Below are positions 1 to 10,205 of a stretch of 64,000 nucleotides of DNA, one piece after another. Position numbers and translations under genes: made by a program. The number at the start of each line of letters is the position of its first letter. Position 1 is the first letter of the stretch. The stretch lies in the NCBI RefSeq assembly GCF_933775445.1, contig NC_065874.1, positions 33,116,501-33,180,500 of the forward strand, in the 5' to 3' direction. This DNA comes from Argentina anserina. Its lineage: Eukaryota > Streptophyta > Magnoliopsida > Rosales > Rosaceae. Under the pieces are notes generated by a model. That model was not told the origin of the DNA. It made no database searches and worked only from the letters and a program-made list of their open reading frames with translations.

Positions 1-212
1 TGTGTCTTGAAAAGGTGGTGTTCGATTATCATCTCTGACTCGGTTTGCCAGATTCAGTTGTGATCAACCTCAACGAGAAGGAGTTGGTCAGGATTGAATG
101 TCATAGAGAAGAGAGGCCCGTCTGTAGTGGCCGGTATAAGATTAAGGGTACGTACGAGAGTCTGTCTCCATATGCTGCGATGTTATATGATGAAACTCTA
201 TTTTCGGTGTAG
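1..212 (+). pseudogene. C-terminal remnant of an F-box/FBA-type gene
   Basis: The last ~50 codons, ending at a TAG at 210-212, read as the C-terminus of an F-box-associated (FBA) protein. Key stretches are VRIECHREERPVCSGRY and, near the end, AAMLYDETLFSV. The same tail pattern (IEC...VCSG...YDETL) ends the F-box relic at 2883-4099, so the two are paralogues. Reading the same frame upstream meets a TGA at about 34-36, so the copy is probably dead. A sequencing error or an unusual splice cannot be excluded because the 5' part lies outside the window. F-box/FBA proteins normally act as substrate receptors of SCF ubiquitin ligases. Confidence 0.6.
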
Positions 213-695
213 CACAAGGTATGAGGACTAAGAACTAAGAACCAGAAATGAAGAAGGATTGCTCTCTGCGAAAACAGCGTAGTGGACACATAAGTTGGTT
301 AGCTTCTATCTGTTCACTACTGAAATTGGTTTCTCCAGCTTTAATGGATGTTTTATTGTGGACCAATCTGTATCTTTTTTTTTTTTTGGTTCTCATAATG
401 TAGTTTTCTAGAGGATGCATAATTATTACTGTCAGTATGAATACTTGAGTTATATATGGATGCATGTGTAGTCTAGCTGCATGATTACTTGAGTAAGTTG
501 AGTTATATGAATGGTGTCCAGACAATAAGTCTTGCTTACAACTCCATATTCCATATTTTTTACTCTTTACCCCATATTCAATATTGAATATGAGGAAATT
601 ATACTTTCTGTCTAGCTAAATGCGAGGTGTGGGCTTGAGCTGTGAAAATCAAAAGAATCATGTCTGATTTCTTTGTATCTCTAATTTCTCAATGT
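213..695. other. 3' flank of the F-box remnant, no gene seen
   Basis: AT-rich spacer with a poly-T run near 376-387. Short open frames on the minus strand have no recognisable domain. No RNA gene or regulatory site can be supported. Confidence 0.5.
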
Positions 696-1283
696 CAGTG
701 GCGGATCTAGAATTTAATGTATGGGTGTGTTTGAAAATTTTATTTAAAAAATTCATCGCAATGTCGATATTAAATAAAATATATATTATATATAAACTTT
801 ATACATCCGCGAAAATTAAGAATCATCCTAAACTCTATCTAATATGTAGCTAACTAGAAAAATATTTTTTCGAGCTAGTTATATTAAACGAGAAAATTAT
901 TTTATATTATGATATTGAATAAGGCTACTAAGACAAACGCAAAAGAAAACTATCATGAATAATTTACTATGACTTATAGAATTAGAGCTAAACCAAGGCT
1001 AAATCATAAATGGATTTTAAAAGCCACAAAAGAGAAAACCATTGTCCAAATTTGGATAATTGAAGGTAGAAACTAGAAAGCATTAAGAAATAAATAACTA
1101 AAATAAAAGATAAAAGAAGTGAGAATGTGAGAATCGAACTCATATGGGTTAGACATTAGTGAACACACTAAATCAAGTTGACGGAACATTCAATTATGTA
1201 TCACATACACATGTTAACAAATATTTTTCAAGAAACTCGGTTGGGCTTGAGCCCTACCAAGGCTTGGGCTAGTTCCGCCCATG
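696..1283. mobile_element. non-autonomous hAT-like element, CAGTGGCGGA ends
   Basis: The left end CAGTGGCGGATCTAG (696-710) is the imperfect inverse of the right end CTAGTTCCGCCCATG (1269-1283). The flanks are CTCAATGT (688-695) and CTCTCTGT (1284-1291), an 8-bp target duplication with two mismatches, as expected of an old hAT insertion. The interior is AT-rich with no transposase frame. The subterminal motif GGGCTTGAGCCCTACCA near the right end closely resembles the same position in the element at 26827-28967, so both belong to one family. Confidence 0.7.
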
Positions 1284-1597
1284 CTCTCTGTGTCTTTTTT
1301 GGATGATTAATTTTTACTCTTGGTATGTAATTCTAGATAATGTCTAGACATGATGTCTAGACTCTAGAATGATTCTCCATATCTTACTATATTTTTCTTC
1401 CCCAATGTTGCTCCAACTATGCTAATTATATGTATTTTTCCAGCTAGGTTATAACTACATATTTCTGGAGTCTAGAGATCTCCGTAAATTCGAATATCCA
1501 AACAAGAGTGCACATATGAAACCAATTCAGAGATCTTTCGTGTTATTGTAAAGCAGTAGCTTACTTGTGGATCTCGAAGTTGGGGCATACACTTGCA
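1284..1597. other. spacer, nothing recognised
   Basis: AT-rich unique-looking sequence between two small transposons. It contains a local TCTAGA-rich patch at about 1333-1370 (TCTAGATAATGTCTAGACATGATGTCTAGAC), but no coding or RNA feature that can be supported. Confidence 0.4.
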
Positions 1598-1912
1598 TGG
1601 CCGACCCTTGGGGAGTGCGGCCAGTGGGCTTGGGCCAATGGCAAAAATTTAATTTTTTAACTTATTTATCAATAATTCAATTTAATATTTTAAATAGTAA
1701 AATCATCTTTTTCAGTCTTCACAATTATATTATTTCAAGAAAATCTCACTATTTTTATTCTTCAATTTCATCTCTTAAATTCTTAATCTTCTTCCTTCAT
1801 TATGAAGAATACTTGATTACATGAATCAAGAAATTTGGCTTCATAAATATTTATTAAGGGCCAGTTTTTTTTTTCCACACTAGGCCTCGAATCCCTTAGG
1901 GCCGGTCCTGCA
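1598..1912. mobile_element. 315-bp hAT-type MITE with perfect 8-bp duplication
   Basis: The 8-bp sequence CACTTGCA occurs at 1590-1597 and again at 1913-1920, directly flanking a 315-bp AT-rich insert. The insert begins TGGCCGACCCTTGGGG and ends CCTTAGGGCCGGTCCTGCA; these ends are imperfect inverted repeats (about 11 of 15 positions around GGCCGACCCT). An 8-bp duplication fits hAT. No transposase is encoded. The small open frame starting at 1567 merely runs through it. Confidence 0.7.
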
Positions 1913-2054
1913 CACTTGCATCCTGATGAACAACTTCTACTCATCTCCTATTCTTCCAATTCATTAGAGTGATACGACCCCAAATTTCTTGAAAGTGTCG
2001 CGACATTTTCGACATTTTAGCGCTTGAAATACCTCTTTTATCAATATGATGAAC

Positions 2055-2861
2055 TAGGGGTGGGCATAAAAAGCCAAAATCTTGATACGTCTCAATCCTG
2101 TCCCGAAATTCATAGGGATGAAATGAGACATAAGTCTAAAAACGTCATTCCCGTCCCGTTTCATAATAGTTAGATAGAACGTGGGACGAATAATTTATAT
2201 CACTCTTTAAATTTCATTTGAATTTTAACCATCAAATATTTCATCATCATCATACATTTATAATTGTTGAGAACATCTTAGATGCATTTGATAAGGAAAT
2301 GGCTAACTTCAAAGAATGAATCTTGGAACTTGGTTCGTTTCCTAAAGATAAATAAGTCCCGGTCAATTTTCTCATTAATATATGGTTCGAGTTATATAAT
2401 ATAAATAAAACGATTTGTATATTGCAAATTTCTATGAACTTAGCAATTGAAACCTATATAATCTTATATATAATATATAATTATATATGTTTATCTTATA
2501 TGATAACAGTAGAATTTTTATGTACAATATTTATAACGTTATAATTTGAATGATATAATTTAATTTTATAATAATTAAACTTTTGGTATCGAAGTCGATG
2601 ATGAAGGATATTTGGAACAATTTATATGTTTCTTTTATTACAACAATTGATACTAAAATTTTATTAATAATAAATTAAATATTTATTATTTAAAGTCTGA
2701 AAAGGTGGGATAGTCCTGGTCTCATCCCGATCTCGTCCCGACCTAATGGGATTGATCCCAAATGAGATGAAAATTTTAAAACACAAATCTCGTCCCGATC
2801 CTGTCCCAAACTTAATGAGTGGGACGGGACGTGGATTAGGCTCATCCCGTACCCACCCCTA
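2055..2861. mobile_element. 807-bp hAT-like element, TAGGGGTGGGC ends
   Basis: The ends TAGGGGTGGGCA (from 2055) and TACCCACCCCTA (to 2861) are inverted repeats. GATGAAC flanks both sides (2048-2054 and 2862-2868). Both subterminal regions hold several copies of a TCCCG/GTCCCGA motif, the pattern hAT transposases often bind. The same GTCCCGA vocabulary fills the ends of the autonomous-type hAT at 47914-51602, though the terminal inverted repeats differ. The interior is AT-rich without a transposase frame. Confidence 0.7.
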
Positions 2862-2882
2862 GATGAACATTAACCATGCATC

Positions 2883-4099
2883 AAGTCTGGTAGTTGTACG
2901 TAGACGCAAACACTGGGCTATAAGCCCAAAACCCAAATATGAGCTCATAAATCTCCCGGCCTTCAGTTCAGTTCTCACTCCACTTTCCTCTCTTCAGCTC
3001 CAGTCGCTTCATCTCTTCAAATACGTCGTCGTTTTGCTGGACCTCCCATACTAAACCTTCCATCGGGTAAGTTTTCTTCTTTGATTTCAGATGAATCTGA
3101 CATTTACTCAGTTACAGAACGGGACCCTCCGTCGTAGAGTCCTTGTCTCTGCCTATTATTTTGACAGTAATTTAGCAAGACTACCTTATGGTGATGCACC
3201 TACTCGATTTCAATCTTTCAATGATGATTCCTCAGTGATAACTCTAACCTATCCAACCGAGGAGAACCGTTATCCACGAATAGTTGGCTCCTGCAATGGT
3301 TTGGTTCTTCTAGCTGAATCCGGCACAAGTCATTGTGAAAACTTGTATATCTAGAACCCAACGACGAGATTTTCCCACAAAGTACCTCATCTACCAAACG
3401 GGGACCAAGACTATGAGTTTTGGTTATGTTTCGACCGCTGATGACTACAAGATTATCCTAATACCGCCTTATGGTATATCTGTTCGTGTCTACTTACTAA
3501 GAGAGAAGATTTGGAAAGTTGTTGAAGTTCCTTCTTGGCTGTCACTAAACAGCTGGACTAGCACTGTGGGGACTCTTTCAAATGGAGCAATTCATTGGAG
3601 TTACTACTTCACACCAGAGGTTTCTGAAAGAGTTGTCTATTGTTTTAATATGGCGAGGGAAGAGTTCGGAAAAGTACCGTTGCCTGATCATTTGGGATCA
3701 AATGAATATGACTTGAATTGGAAAACGATAAGAACTCAGGTTCATTTAGGAGGTTGCCTTTGTATATCCACTGAGGATGATTTTGGGCATATTGAATACT
3801 GGGTAATGACATAGTATGGTTTGGCTGAATCTTGGGTCAGAGTATTTCAGTTTAGTTTAGGTGATTTACCAAGAGTCCCTGCAGGCTTGCACTATTGTTG
3901 TAATCCTATTTTTGTGACAGAAAGTGGCACAATTTTAATGAGATTAAGTGAAGAGATGGAGTTTTTCAAGATTGAATGCACTAAGGAAGGGAAGCTAGTC
4001 TGCAGTGGTGGATGTAGGCTTGAGGAGGAGGTGCGTGGGTGCAAATATATATATCATGCCACTGCATATGATGAAACTCTACTTATGATACCCGAATGA
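2883..4099 (+). pseudogene. F-box/FBA pseudogene lacking its F-box
   Basis: A promoter-like and leader region (about 2890-3065) is followed by a 25-bp GT..AG gap (3066-3090), then by FBA-domain coding sequence starting QNGTLRRRVLVSAYYFD. The N-terminal F-box (LPxEV...LLRLP...WRSLI) is missing altogether. The frame breaks near 3340-3355, where a TAG ends the first segment and the SIWNPTTRF-like block continues in another frame. A second in-frame TAG lies at 3812-3814 within the expected WVMKEYG...ESW block. The remaining FBA blocks are recognisable: SNGAIHWSY, FNMAREEFGKVPLP, HLGGCL, AESWVRVF, and the terminal YDETLLM. At least two disruptions plus loss of the F-box make it a pseudogene. It is closely related to the relics at 1-212 and 8446-9382. 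Confidence 0.8.
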
Positions 4100-4480
4100 T
4101 GGTGATGAATCATGGAGAATGAGGTTTAGTTTGATGAAGTTCCTGAGGGAGTGTTGTGTATACAATGCAGTTTTATATATATAGTTGAACGAATACTATA
4201 GGTCTCCTCCTATTTTATAGCTCACCTTGTTCTCGGTGTGTTTATTTGTAATAATGTTGCCAAAAATATGAAATAGCCTATGAAATATGGAGCACTTATC
4301 TTACTCTAGAGTCCGGCTGTATGAATTGTTTTAGGTTTTGCATTATGTGCTCCTGTAGATGTTGATGCAACAGAACTGTGAGCAACTGGAGAATTTTGAA
4401 GCTCCTATTGCTAATCGCCTATATATTCCCCCAAACACAAGCAACCCAAAGTATATTCTTTGCTAGTTATGATTAGCTTA
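4100..4480. other. 3' flank of F-box pseudogene
   Basis: AT-rich sequence that would correspond to the old 3' untranslated region and spacer. No gene, RNA or transposon boundary identified. Confidence 0.4.
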
Positions 4481-4633
4481 CTATTCACACTGCTTCTCTC
4501 CATCACTTCTCCCGAATTTTGGTAGAAGGTGATTTGAAAGTCCTCGTGGCCGGATTGCATGAATAGCCGTTGCACAAAAACTTTTGGCGCATTCCTGATG
4601 TGGTTGACAAACTGTCGAGAGGCAAACTGTTAA

Positions 4634-4855
4634 CAAGCTACAAATCACGCTCATTAAATTCTCGAACTTGCAGCTCGATTTCACTCCTTGCCTTTGCTTG
4701 TGTTCAACGTTCCATTTTCTGTTGGATGAGGCGATTTCAAACGTTGTGGTTGAGAAGCTTAAAGACCACGCTCATTATCTTCCCGGACTTACGGCTTGGT
4801 TTCACTCCTTGCCTCTATTTGTGTTCAATGTTCCATTTAGATTAGCCGGATAAGG
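4634..4855 (+). repeat. imperfect direct duplication, ~95-bp unit
   Basis: The stretch beginning CACGCTCATTAAATTCTCG (about 4646) is repeated beginning CACGCTCATTATCTTCCCG (about 4770). Both copies contain TTTCACTCCTTGCCT, TGTGTTCAA.GTTCCATTT and end near a GATAAGGCGAT or GATGAGGCGAT motif. The two units are about 120 bp apart. Open frames across both units look like a decayed coding duplication, but no protein family is recognisable. Confidence 0.6.
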
Positions 4856-4874
4856 CGATAATAGCTTTACTTTG

Positions 4875-5712
4875 GGGGCATGTTTACTAATCGGAAAAGG
4901 AATGAGTCCATAGGAAGTGATTCTCATTCCCTTCCTAAAATGCATGTTTACTAACTTATTAGGGAATGATTCCATGTGGGTCTCACAATAATTTCAAGAA
5001 TGACTCTCTCATTTTCATTCTGGTAGGATGACTAAACTTGAATGAGTTTGGGGAGGAATGAGAAAGAGAAAGAATGAGAATGAGAAAGAATGGAAAGAGA
5101 ATGAATCAATTTTCACTTGTTCTTTGGAATGAGAAATAAGAATGAGATTGATTCCAAAAAATGAGGTCTAATTTAAATGAATTTGAAATAGGTAAATAAG
5201 AGCATCATTTACAATGGATAATTTTGGATTTTTTTAAAAAAAATTACAAGGTCACTTTTAAAACTAAAATATGATTCATGTGTGAATAAAAAATAATACC
5301 AACCCCTAAATGGAAAAAGAGGGTTTCAATATGGGCCTACATGTCTTTAATTCCATTTTGAGATTAGTAGACATACATTAACTAGAGTGTAGTGTGTAAA
5401 TCATTTTCATTCTTATTGTTGTTAAGTAAACACAACTTAAGTATTAATTAATCCTCATATTAAATTTATATTCTAAAATAATCCTCATCATTTATGGATA
5501 ATCCATAAATATCCCTATAAATACACATGATTCTCAATCCGGATTTCAATTCGTACATATTAATAAACACATAAAAGGGAATCAATCCTAGTATTTGCTA
5601 TTCCAGATTACAAGTAAACACAAGCAAGAGAATGACACTCCTCCTCTCTCCTATTCTTTCTCTCTCCTATAACTTACTAATTTCATTACGGATTAGTAAA
5701 CGTGTCATGGTT
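4875..5712. mobile_element. MITE-like element with GTTTACTAATC inverted ends
   Basis: The left end GGGGGCATGTTTACTAATCGG (from about 4874) is inverted at the right as GGATTAGTAAACGTGTCATGG (to about 5710). The interior is rich in AATGAG/GAGAATGA repeats and has no coding frame. A clear target duplication was not found, so the superfamily (PIF/Harbinger or hAT) is open and the outer boundaries are uncertain by a few bases. Confidence 0.55.
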
Positions 5713-6564
5713 GTATAAAAAAGAAGAAGTTTATAATGGATTAAACAAGTTAATTCACTAGCTAGGATGCCACTTATACTTGGGATGAGCATCATAATCC
5801 ATCATAATTCTCCTAATTGATGAATAATCAAAGTTTGACCATAACTTTCCAAACATCATTGCCGGTGCCTATAGGTGAAAACAATACTGGAGTCTCTAAT
5901 TGTATGTCATATATAACCTGACCAATAATGTATTGATATCCGAGTATGTTTACCTGGTCAGTTATTGACCACATAAATCAGACTCGACCACCTTTGGTTT
6001 TATGTACATCCAATCATGAGATGAATTATTTTCAAGTTCAGTTGATTTGTTTTCAACCCTTAAAGTTACAAACAATGGGTGATTAAGCATAATGTCTTTG
6101 ATTAGCTACTAACTAAGTGATTACTAACTTATTAGTAAGCATGCTTACCTGGTCATTTACATAAAAATTCATACTCAAGCACACTCGGGTGTAAATCATG
6201 AGAATAATAATAATTATTTTAATTAGGTTTACCTGTTTTGTTTTTGAACATTAGATTTACATCTAAAAATGATTGAGCATAACTTCTTTGTAATAATTGT
6301 ATCCAGATTTACTCAAAATTTTAATTTAACACAATCCAACAAACACTTTAGTAGGAGCAATTTTGTAATTTGAAACTGACAGCCACATCTTATTGGGTAG
6401 AATTTATTTGGAGCAATTAATTTTATATTTGTAATATGAACCACAGATTTGAAAATATATCTGTCAAAGAATTCTTGGTAATTTCATGATTTGTCATTTA
6501 TACATGAATCAAACTGTGAAAATGTAAAATTGAATGACTTCCCATAAGTGCAGCCAATACCCCC
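5713..6564. other. AT-rich promoter-side spacer of the LTP gene
   Basis: About 850 bp of AT-rich sequence without supported coding potential. It presumably contains the upstream control region of the lipid-transfer protein gene. No motif besides the TATA box is claimed. Confidence 0.4.
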
Positions 6565-6572
6565 TATAAAAG
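6565..6572 (+). promoter_or_regulatory. TATA box of the LTP gene
   Basis: TATAAAAG lies 108 bases upstream of the chosen start codon at 6680, giving an expected transcription start near 6595-6600 and a leader of about 80 bases. This position argues against the in-frame ATG at 6548, which sits upstream of the TATA box. Confidence 0.65.
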
Positions 6573-6679
6573 AAACACAACTCTATGCTCCTAAACCACA
6601 CTTCAGCTTTTGCATCCAGAGCCAAATCGTCAGTCATATTCTACTTATCCCTTACCAGTTCAACTCATTTGTTGCAAGT

Positions 6680-7036
6680 ATGGAGAACAAAATGGCTTCC
6701 CTCTTGGCTTTTGCCTTGATGATCATTGCCATCGTCCTCAATGTCTCCCCTGCAAATGGGGATATCACATGCCAAGCTGCCTTACTCGATCTGATGCCAT
6801 GCCAGCCGTTTTTGACGAGCTCCGGCCCGTCAACTCCTAGCTTTGCATGCTGCGGTGGCGTTCAAACAGTGTACACTCAGGCCTCCACCACAGCGATTCG
6901 CAGGACTCTCTGCGAATGCTTAAAGAAGGCTGCTGCTGGCATGCAAGTTGATCCTTCGAAACTTAAGCAAATTCCTCAGTTTTGCAAGGTCTCCCTTCCA
7001 TTTGCTCTTGACCCAAGCATCGACTGTAGCAAGTAA
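6680..7036 (+). CDS. type 1 non-specific lipid-transfer protein precursor
   Basis: The product is a 118-residue secreted protein that binds lipids or fatty acyl chains in the cell wall or cuticle. Residues 1-27 form a signal peptide with a hydrophobic core and probable cleavage after ...SPANG. The mature part is about 91 residues with the eight-cysteine pattern C-x9-C-x15-CC-x19-C-x-C-x21-C-x13-C, which is type 1 spacing and gives four disulfides. The start at 6680 (MENKMASLL) is chosen because the longer in-frame ATG at 6548 precedes the TATA box. Type 1 LTP genes often have an intron just before the stop. Here a GT at 7033 and an AG ending at 7153 would replace the immediate TAA with four more codons (IPLM, stop at 7167-7169). 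Both ends leave the cysteine scaffold intact. It stands alone among F-box relics and looks functional. Confidence 0.9.
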   Translation: MENKMASLLAFALMIIAIVLNVSPANGDITCQAALLDLMPCQPFLTSSGPSTPSFACCGGVQTVYTQASTTAIRRTLCECLKKAAAGMQVDPSKLKQIPQFCKVSLPFALDPSIDCSK

Positions 7037-8445
7037 TTGATCACTCTCTCTTTGTCTCTGTCACATTTTTTGCCTAGCTAATCAAGTATCTTTATCATTT
7101 AAATGATGTGCAACTAGCTTAACTAATCCATATGTATTCTCTGACATGTGTAGGATTCCTTTGATGTAAAGGGTCAGATTGAGGGCGAATACAGATGACA
7201 AAATAAAATTTATATGAGGGGAAATAATAGTTGTAGCCCTTCTGAGAACTTGTGATTCATGGACTAGGGTTTACTAATGCTTTATTTCTTTATTGTATGG
7301 TCATCTGTAATGTATTCGCATTTCTTATGGAATAATATAAGTTAATGGATGATTATTCTGGTCTTGATTTCTTTTCGGTTAGTGACTTCCATCTTTAACG
7401 CTTTAAGCTACCTATTGAACATGAACTCAGTATTTTTGTATGATTGAGCTTCTGTGATTGAATAGGTAGTCCCTCAAATCGGATCGGAATAGGATAGAAT
7501 CATAATCTCTTTTCATTTTTTTTCCCATTTTACCACTGCATTGACTGCAAATTCGTCTCTCATTTTTGGTGAATAATTACAATGAAATATACATGAAAAA
7601 ATAACAAATTAGAACACTTGTACTTGTTCATAGCCCAAAAAAAGCTTGAAATTAAACAGTGAGTCTTTAATTACTTTGGCTGCTGCAGCCTGCAGTTTCT
7701 TTTTGACTCCTACGATATTTGGATTGGAAGGAATCAACGAACCGCATAATCAAAGCAAGTTTAGATATTTTTGTGTTATCACATTCTCAGAATTCTTTCG
7801 CCAACCAGCTCCGGAGTCGGTGACAATTTTCTAATCCTACTTGGATTGGATAATCTTGCTATTTCAGATATCACCCATCGGCCCACATTGCTTTAAGCTA
7901 GAAAAAAAAAACGCCCGAAGCCCAAGCATGAAACCCCCTTGCTAAACCAGTAACCAGTAAACCCTAGACCCCAACCCTCTACGTCTCACTCTTCTCACAT
8001 CAGCACCTCTTAAAACCCTAGATTATAGAAATCCAGCTGCCCACTGCACCCATGCCGTAGCTCTCTGCCTCGTTTCCAAAGATTTTACTCTCTGGGTATG
8101 TTTTGTTTGTCGATTTTGGCCAGATTTTACTATTATTTAGTTGTTTGTTTCATCTTTGATTAGACAAAATTTAGGGTTTGAGAGCTTCAAAAGTTCATAA
8201 CTCTAGTTAATAATCAATGTCCACCTTAAGCTAACATATGGAATTATACATGTTTCTTCCGAGCTCCCAAGTTTTCTTTGTTCAAACTATGCTTGTTTCA
8301 ATGATAGTCGGGCATTATAGCTAGTCTGCATTTCCTGCCGCTGTTGAATCAAATTGTGGACAATTCGGGCATTATATCTGTTGTTGACTTGTTGGTTGCA
8401 GTAGGGTAGGCATTTTGTTGGATTTGATAGGGGAAAAAGTTGTCA
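7037..8445. other. LTP 3' region and leader of the next F-box relic
   Basis: The first 300 bases hold likely polyadenylation signals (AATAAA-like at 7201 and AATAATATAAG near 7331). The rest to about 7850 is AT-rich with no supported gene. From about 7900 the sequence resembles a promoter and leader with AAACCCTAG motifs (near 7969 and 8013), leading into the F-box relic at 8446. No other feature supported. Confidence 0.4.
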
Positions 8446-9382
8446 ATGTGGAAGAAGCAAGGCTTTGATCTTCCTGAATATGTTGTAGTGGGGATTCTTC
8501 TCAGGCTGCCGGTCAAATTTTTGATCCGGTTCACCTGTGTGTCGAAAACGTGGCGTAGCTAGACCCTAAGTTTGCAAAATCCCACCTCCGAACTAGCATC
8601 ACAGCAAAGAAGCCTCCAGCAAAAAGTCCTCATCTCCCCCTACGCAACACTTGAAACCTCAAAATATCCTGATTATGACGCTCCTACTTTGCCCTCTCGG
8701 TTTCAGTCCTTGGATGATGATTTCAATGTTGCTTCAGTCAAAACTATCAGCTTCCCATCCGAGGAGAGCTCCCAAAGTGCAATGGCCTCATGCAATGGTT
8801 TGGTACTTCTAGCTAGGCTGATATATATCGTTACAGTTGTTATGAAGAATTGTCCATCTGGAACCCATCAACAAGATTTCTCCGCAAATTACCTAGTCCT
8901 AGTTTTGGTAAAAATGCCCCTGGTTATGATGCAACGAAGTGTCTAAGGTTTGTCGGTTATGGTATTGGTCATGTTTCTGCCACTGATGACTACATGGTTG
9001 CATTTGTAGTACCTTCCCAGGCAGCTGTTGGCTTTCGTCGACGTCCTCTCAAAGTCCATGTCTTCTCACTCACAGCCAACTCCAGGAAAGTTATCCATGC
9101 TCCTCATTCTTCATGCCCCCGCTTACCCGGCTATGTTGACGGACAGGATATTATTTCAAATGGAGCATTTCATTGGTTCATAATTCGGCCCTTGTTTTCA
9201 GATGCAACCATCTATGCCTTTGATTTGGTAGCAGAGGGGTTCCGTCTAGTGTCATTACCTCTTTCAATCCAAAGAGATGTCAGTCATGGCCGGAAAACCT
9301 ATTTGGGGGGAGAGTTCAGTCTGGTTCTTCTTGGAGGACACCTTTGCTTACTGGACCTTGATTTATTTCATCCCAGTGTGTG
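8446..9382 (+). pseudogene. F-box/FBA pseudogene with stop and frameshifts
   Basis: From the ATG at 8446 the first codons give a good F-box (LPEYVVVGILLRLPVKFLIRF.C.SKTWRS). A TAG follows immediately (8560-8562). The next block reads LDPKFAKSHLRTSI in a shifted frame and returns to the original frame by about 8620 (KVLISPYA), so two indels lie within 60 bases. Another frameshift near 8816-8850 separates SCNGLVLLA from SIWNPSTRF. The rest (VSATDDYMV, SNGAFHW, IYAFDLVAEGFRLVSLPL, LGGHLCLL) stays open to a TGA at 9380-9382, where homology ends and repeat-derived sequence begins. The FBA tail is therefore also lost. It is a dead paralogue of the relic at 2883-4099. Confidence 0.85.
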
Positions 9383-9396
9383 AGATGTTAATCTGT

Positions 9397-9428
9397 CACG
9401 TGCAGACCTAAAAATTAGATTGCACGTG
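9397..9428. repeat. palindromic hairpin near a Copia-like PPT/LTR junction
   Basis: CACGTGCA (9397-9404) and TGCACGTG (9421-9428) enclose CTAA/TTAG, forming a stem of about 12 bp with a short AAA loop. Immediately downstream GAGGGGGCGTGTTGGAGATG looks like a polypurine tract followed by an LTR start, comparable with GAGGGGGAG-TGTTGG of the Copia element at 61867-61880. This suggests the F-box relic was truncated by a retrotransposon 3' end. The far end of that LTR was not found. Confidence 0.4.
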
Positions 9429-9439
9429 AGGGGGCGTGT

Positions 9440-9926
9440 TGGAGATGAAAGATCTCACATCTAAGAAGTGACAAATAAAATAGAGATTAAAAGTTGGTGG
9501 ATAACAACCAATTGTACCGATGCTTTTTATGATTAAAACCCAACACCTATGAGGTGGTTAAGATGAGACAATATCAGTATAGTTGGTCCATGGGCCAGTG
9601 GGCCACGCTTGTCGTTGTTTAACAATCAGGCTTTGTTCTTCTCTACCTACTAGCTGCTGTTTTATGTTTTTTCTGAAGCTCTAAGCTTGTTCTGATATTT
9701 CTCAGCGAGAAGCTGAAAACATATTTAGCTGAGTCGACAGTTGTGTTGTTTTTTTTTCTAAGGTCAATTTATATATTGGTTTGTTCAGTCTGCGTAGCTA
9801 TGTGCTTTCATTCATTAAATTCATGCGTTGAAGAGGAACCCCATCTGGGACGTTAGAGTAGAATATTGAGCAGCAATTTCTGGTGTTCAGTTGTACAATA
9901 TTATCAGGCTTAATATCGGATGGTGG
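9440..9926. other. spacer with possible degraded LTR sequence
   Basis: Follows the putative polypurine tract and may include the rest of a degraded LTR (TGTTGGAGATGAAAGATC at 9438). No closing CA end or target duplication was located and no gene is visible. Confidence 0.3.
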
Positions 9927-10091
9927 CAGTGGCGAAAAAAATACCAAATTTTAAAATTAAATAATTTATATACAAATATATCATAATTATACCATAATCA
10001 TAATAATTATATTATAATTATACAATAATTATAATATTTATTTGCAATTGCCGCGGGGGCTGCCCCCTGTCTCCATTGAGTTTCGCCACAG
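9927..10091. mobile_element. 165-bp hAT MITE, CAGTGGCGAAA ends
   Basis: The left end CAGTGGCGAAA and right end TTTCGCCACAG are inverted repeats. GATGGTGG flanks both sides (9919-9926 and 10092-10099), giving an 8-bp duplication; with the preceding G it could be read as 9 bp. The interior is very AT-rich. The termini match the CAGTGGCGGA family seen at 696 and, more loosely, at 26827. Confidence 0.75.
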
Positions 10092-10205
10092 GATGGTGGC
10101 AATTACTACGTACTAACAAGCTGAGGTACTATACGTACTGAAGTAATAATATATAAACATACATATGGTACGTAGTGGGTGATTAGCTTCCCTTCTTTTA
10201 TTTGC

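Noticed and set aside
6548..6679. Longer N-terminus for the LTP from the ATG at 6548
   Set aside because: The ATG lies upstream of a good TATA box at 6565-6572. The extra 44 residues would precede, and so hide, a normal signal peptide.
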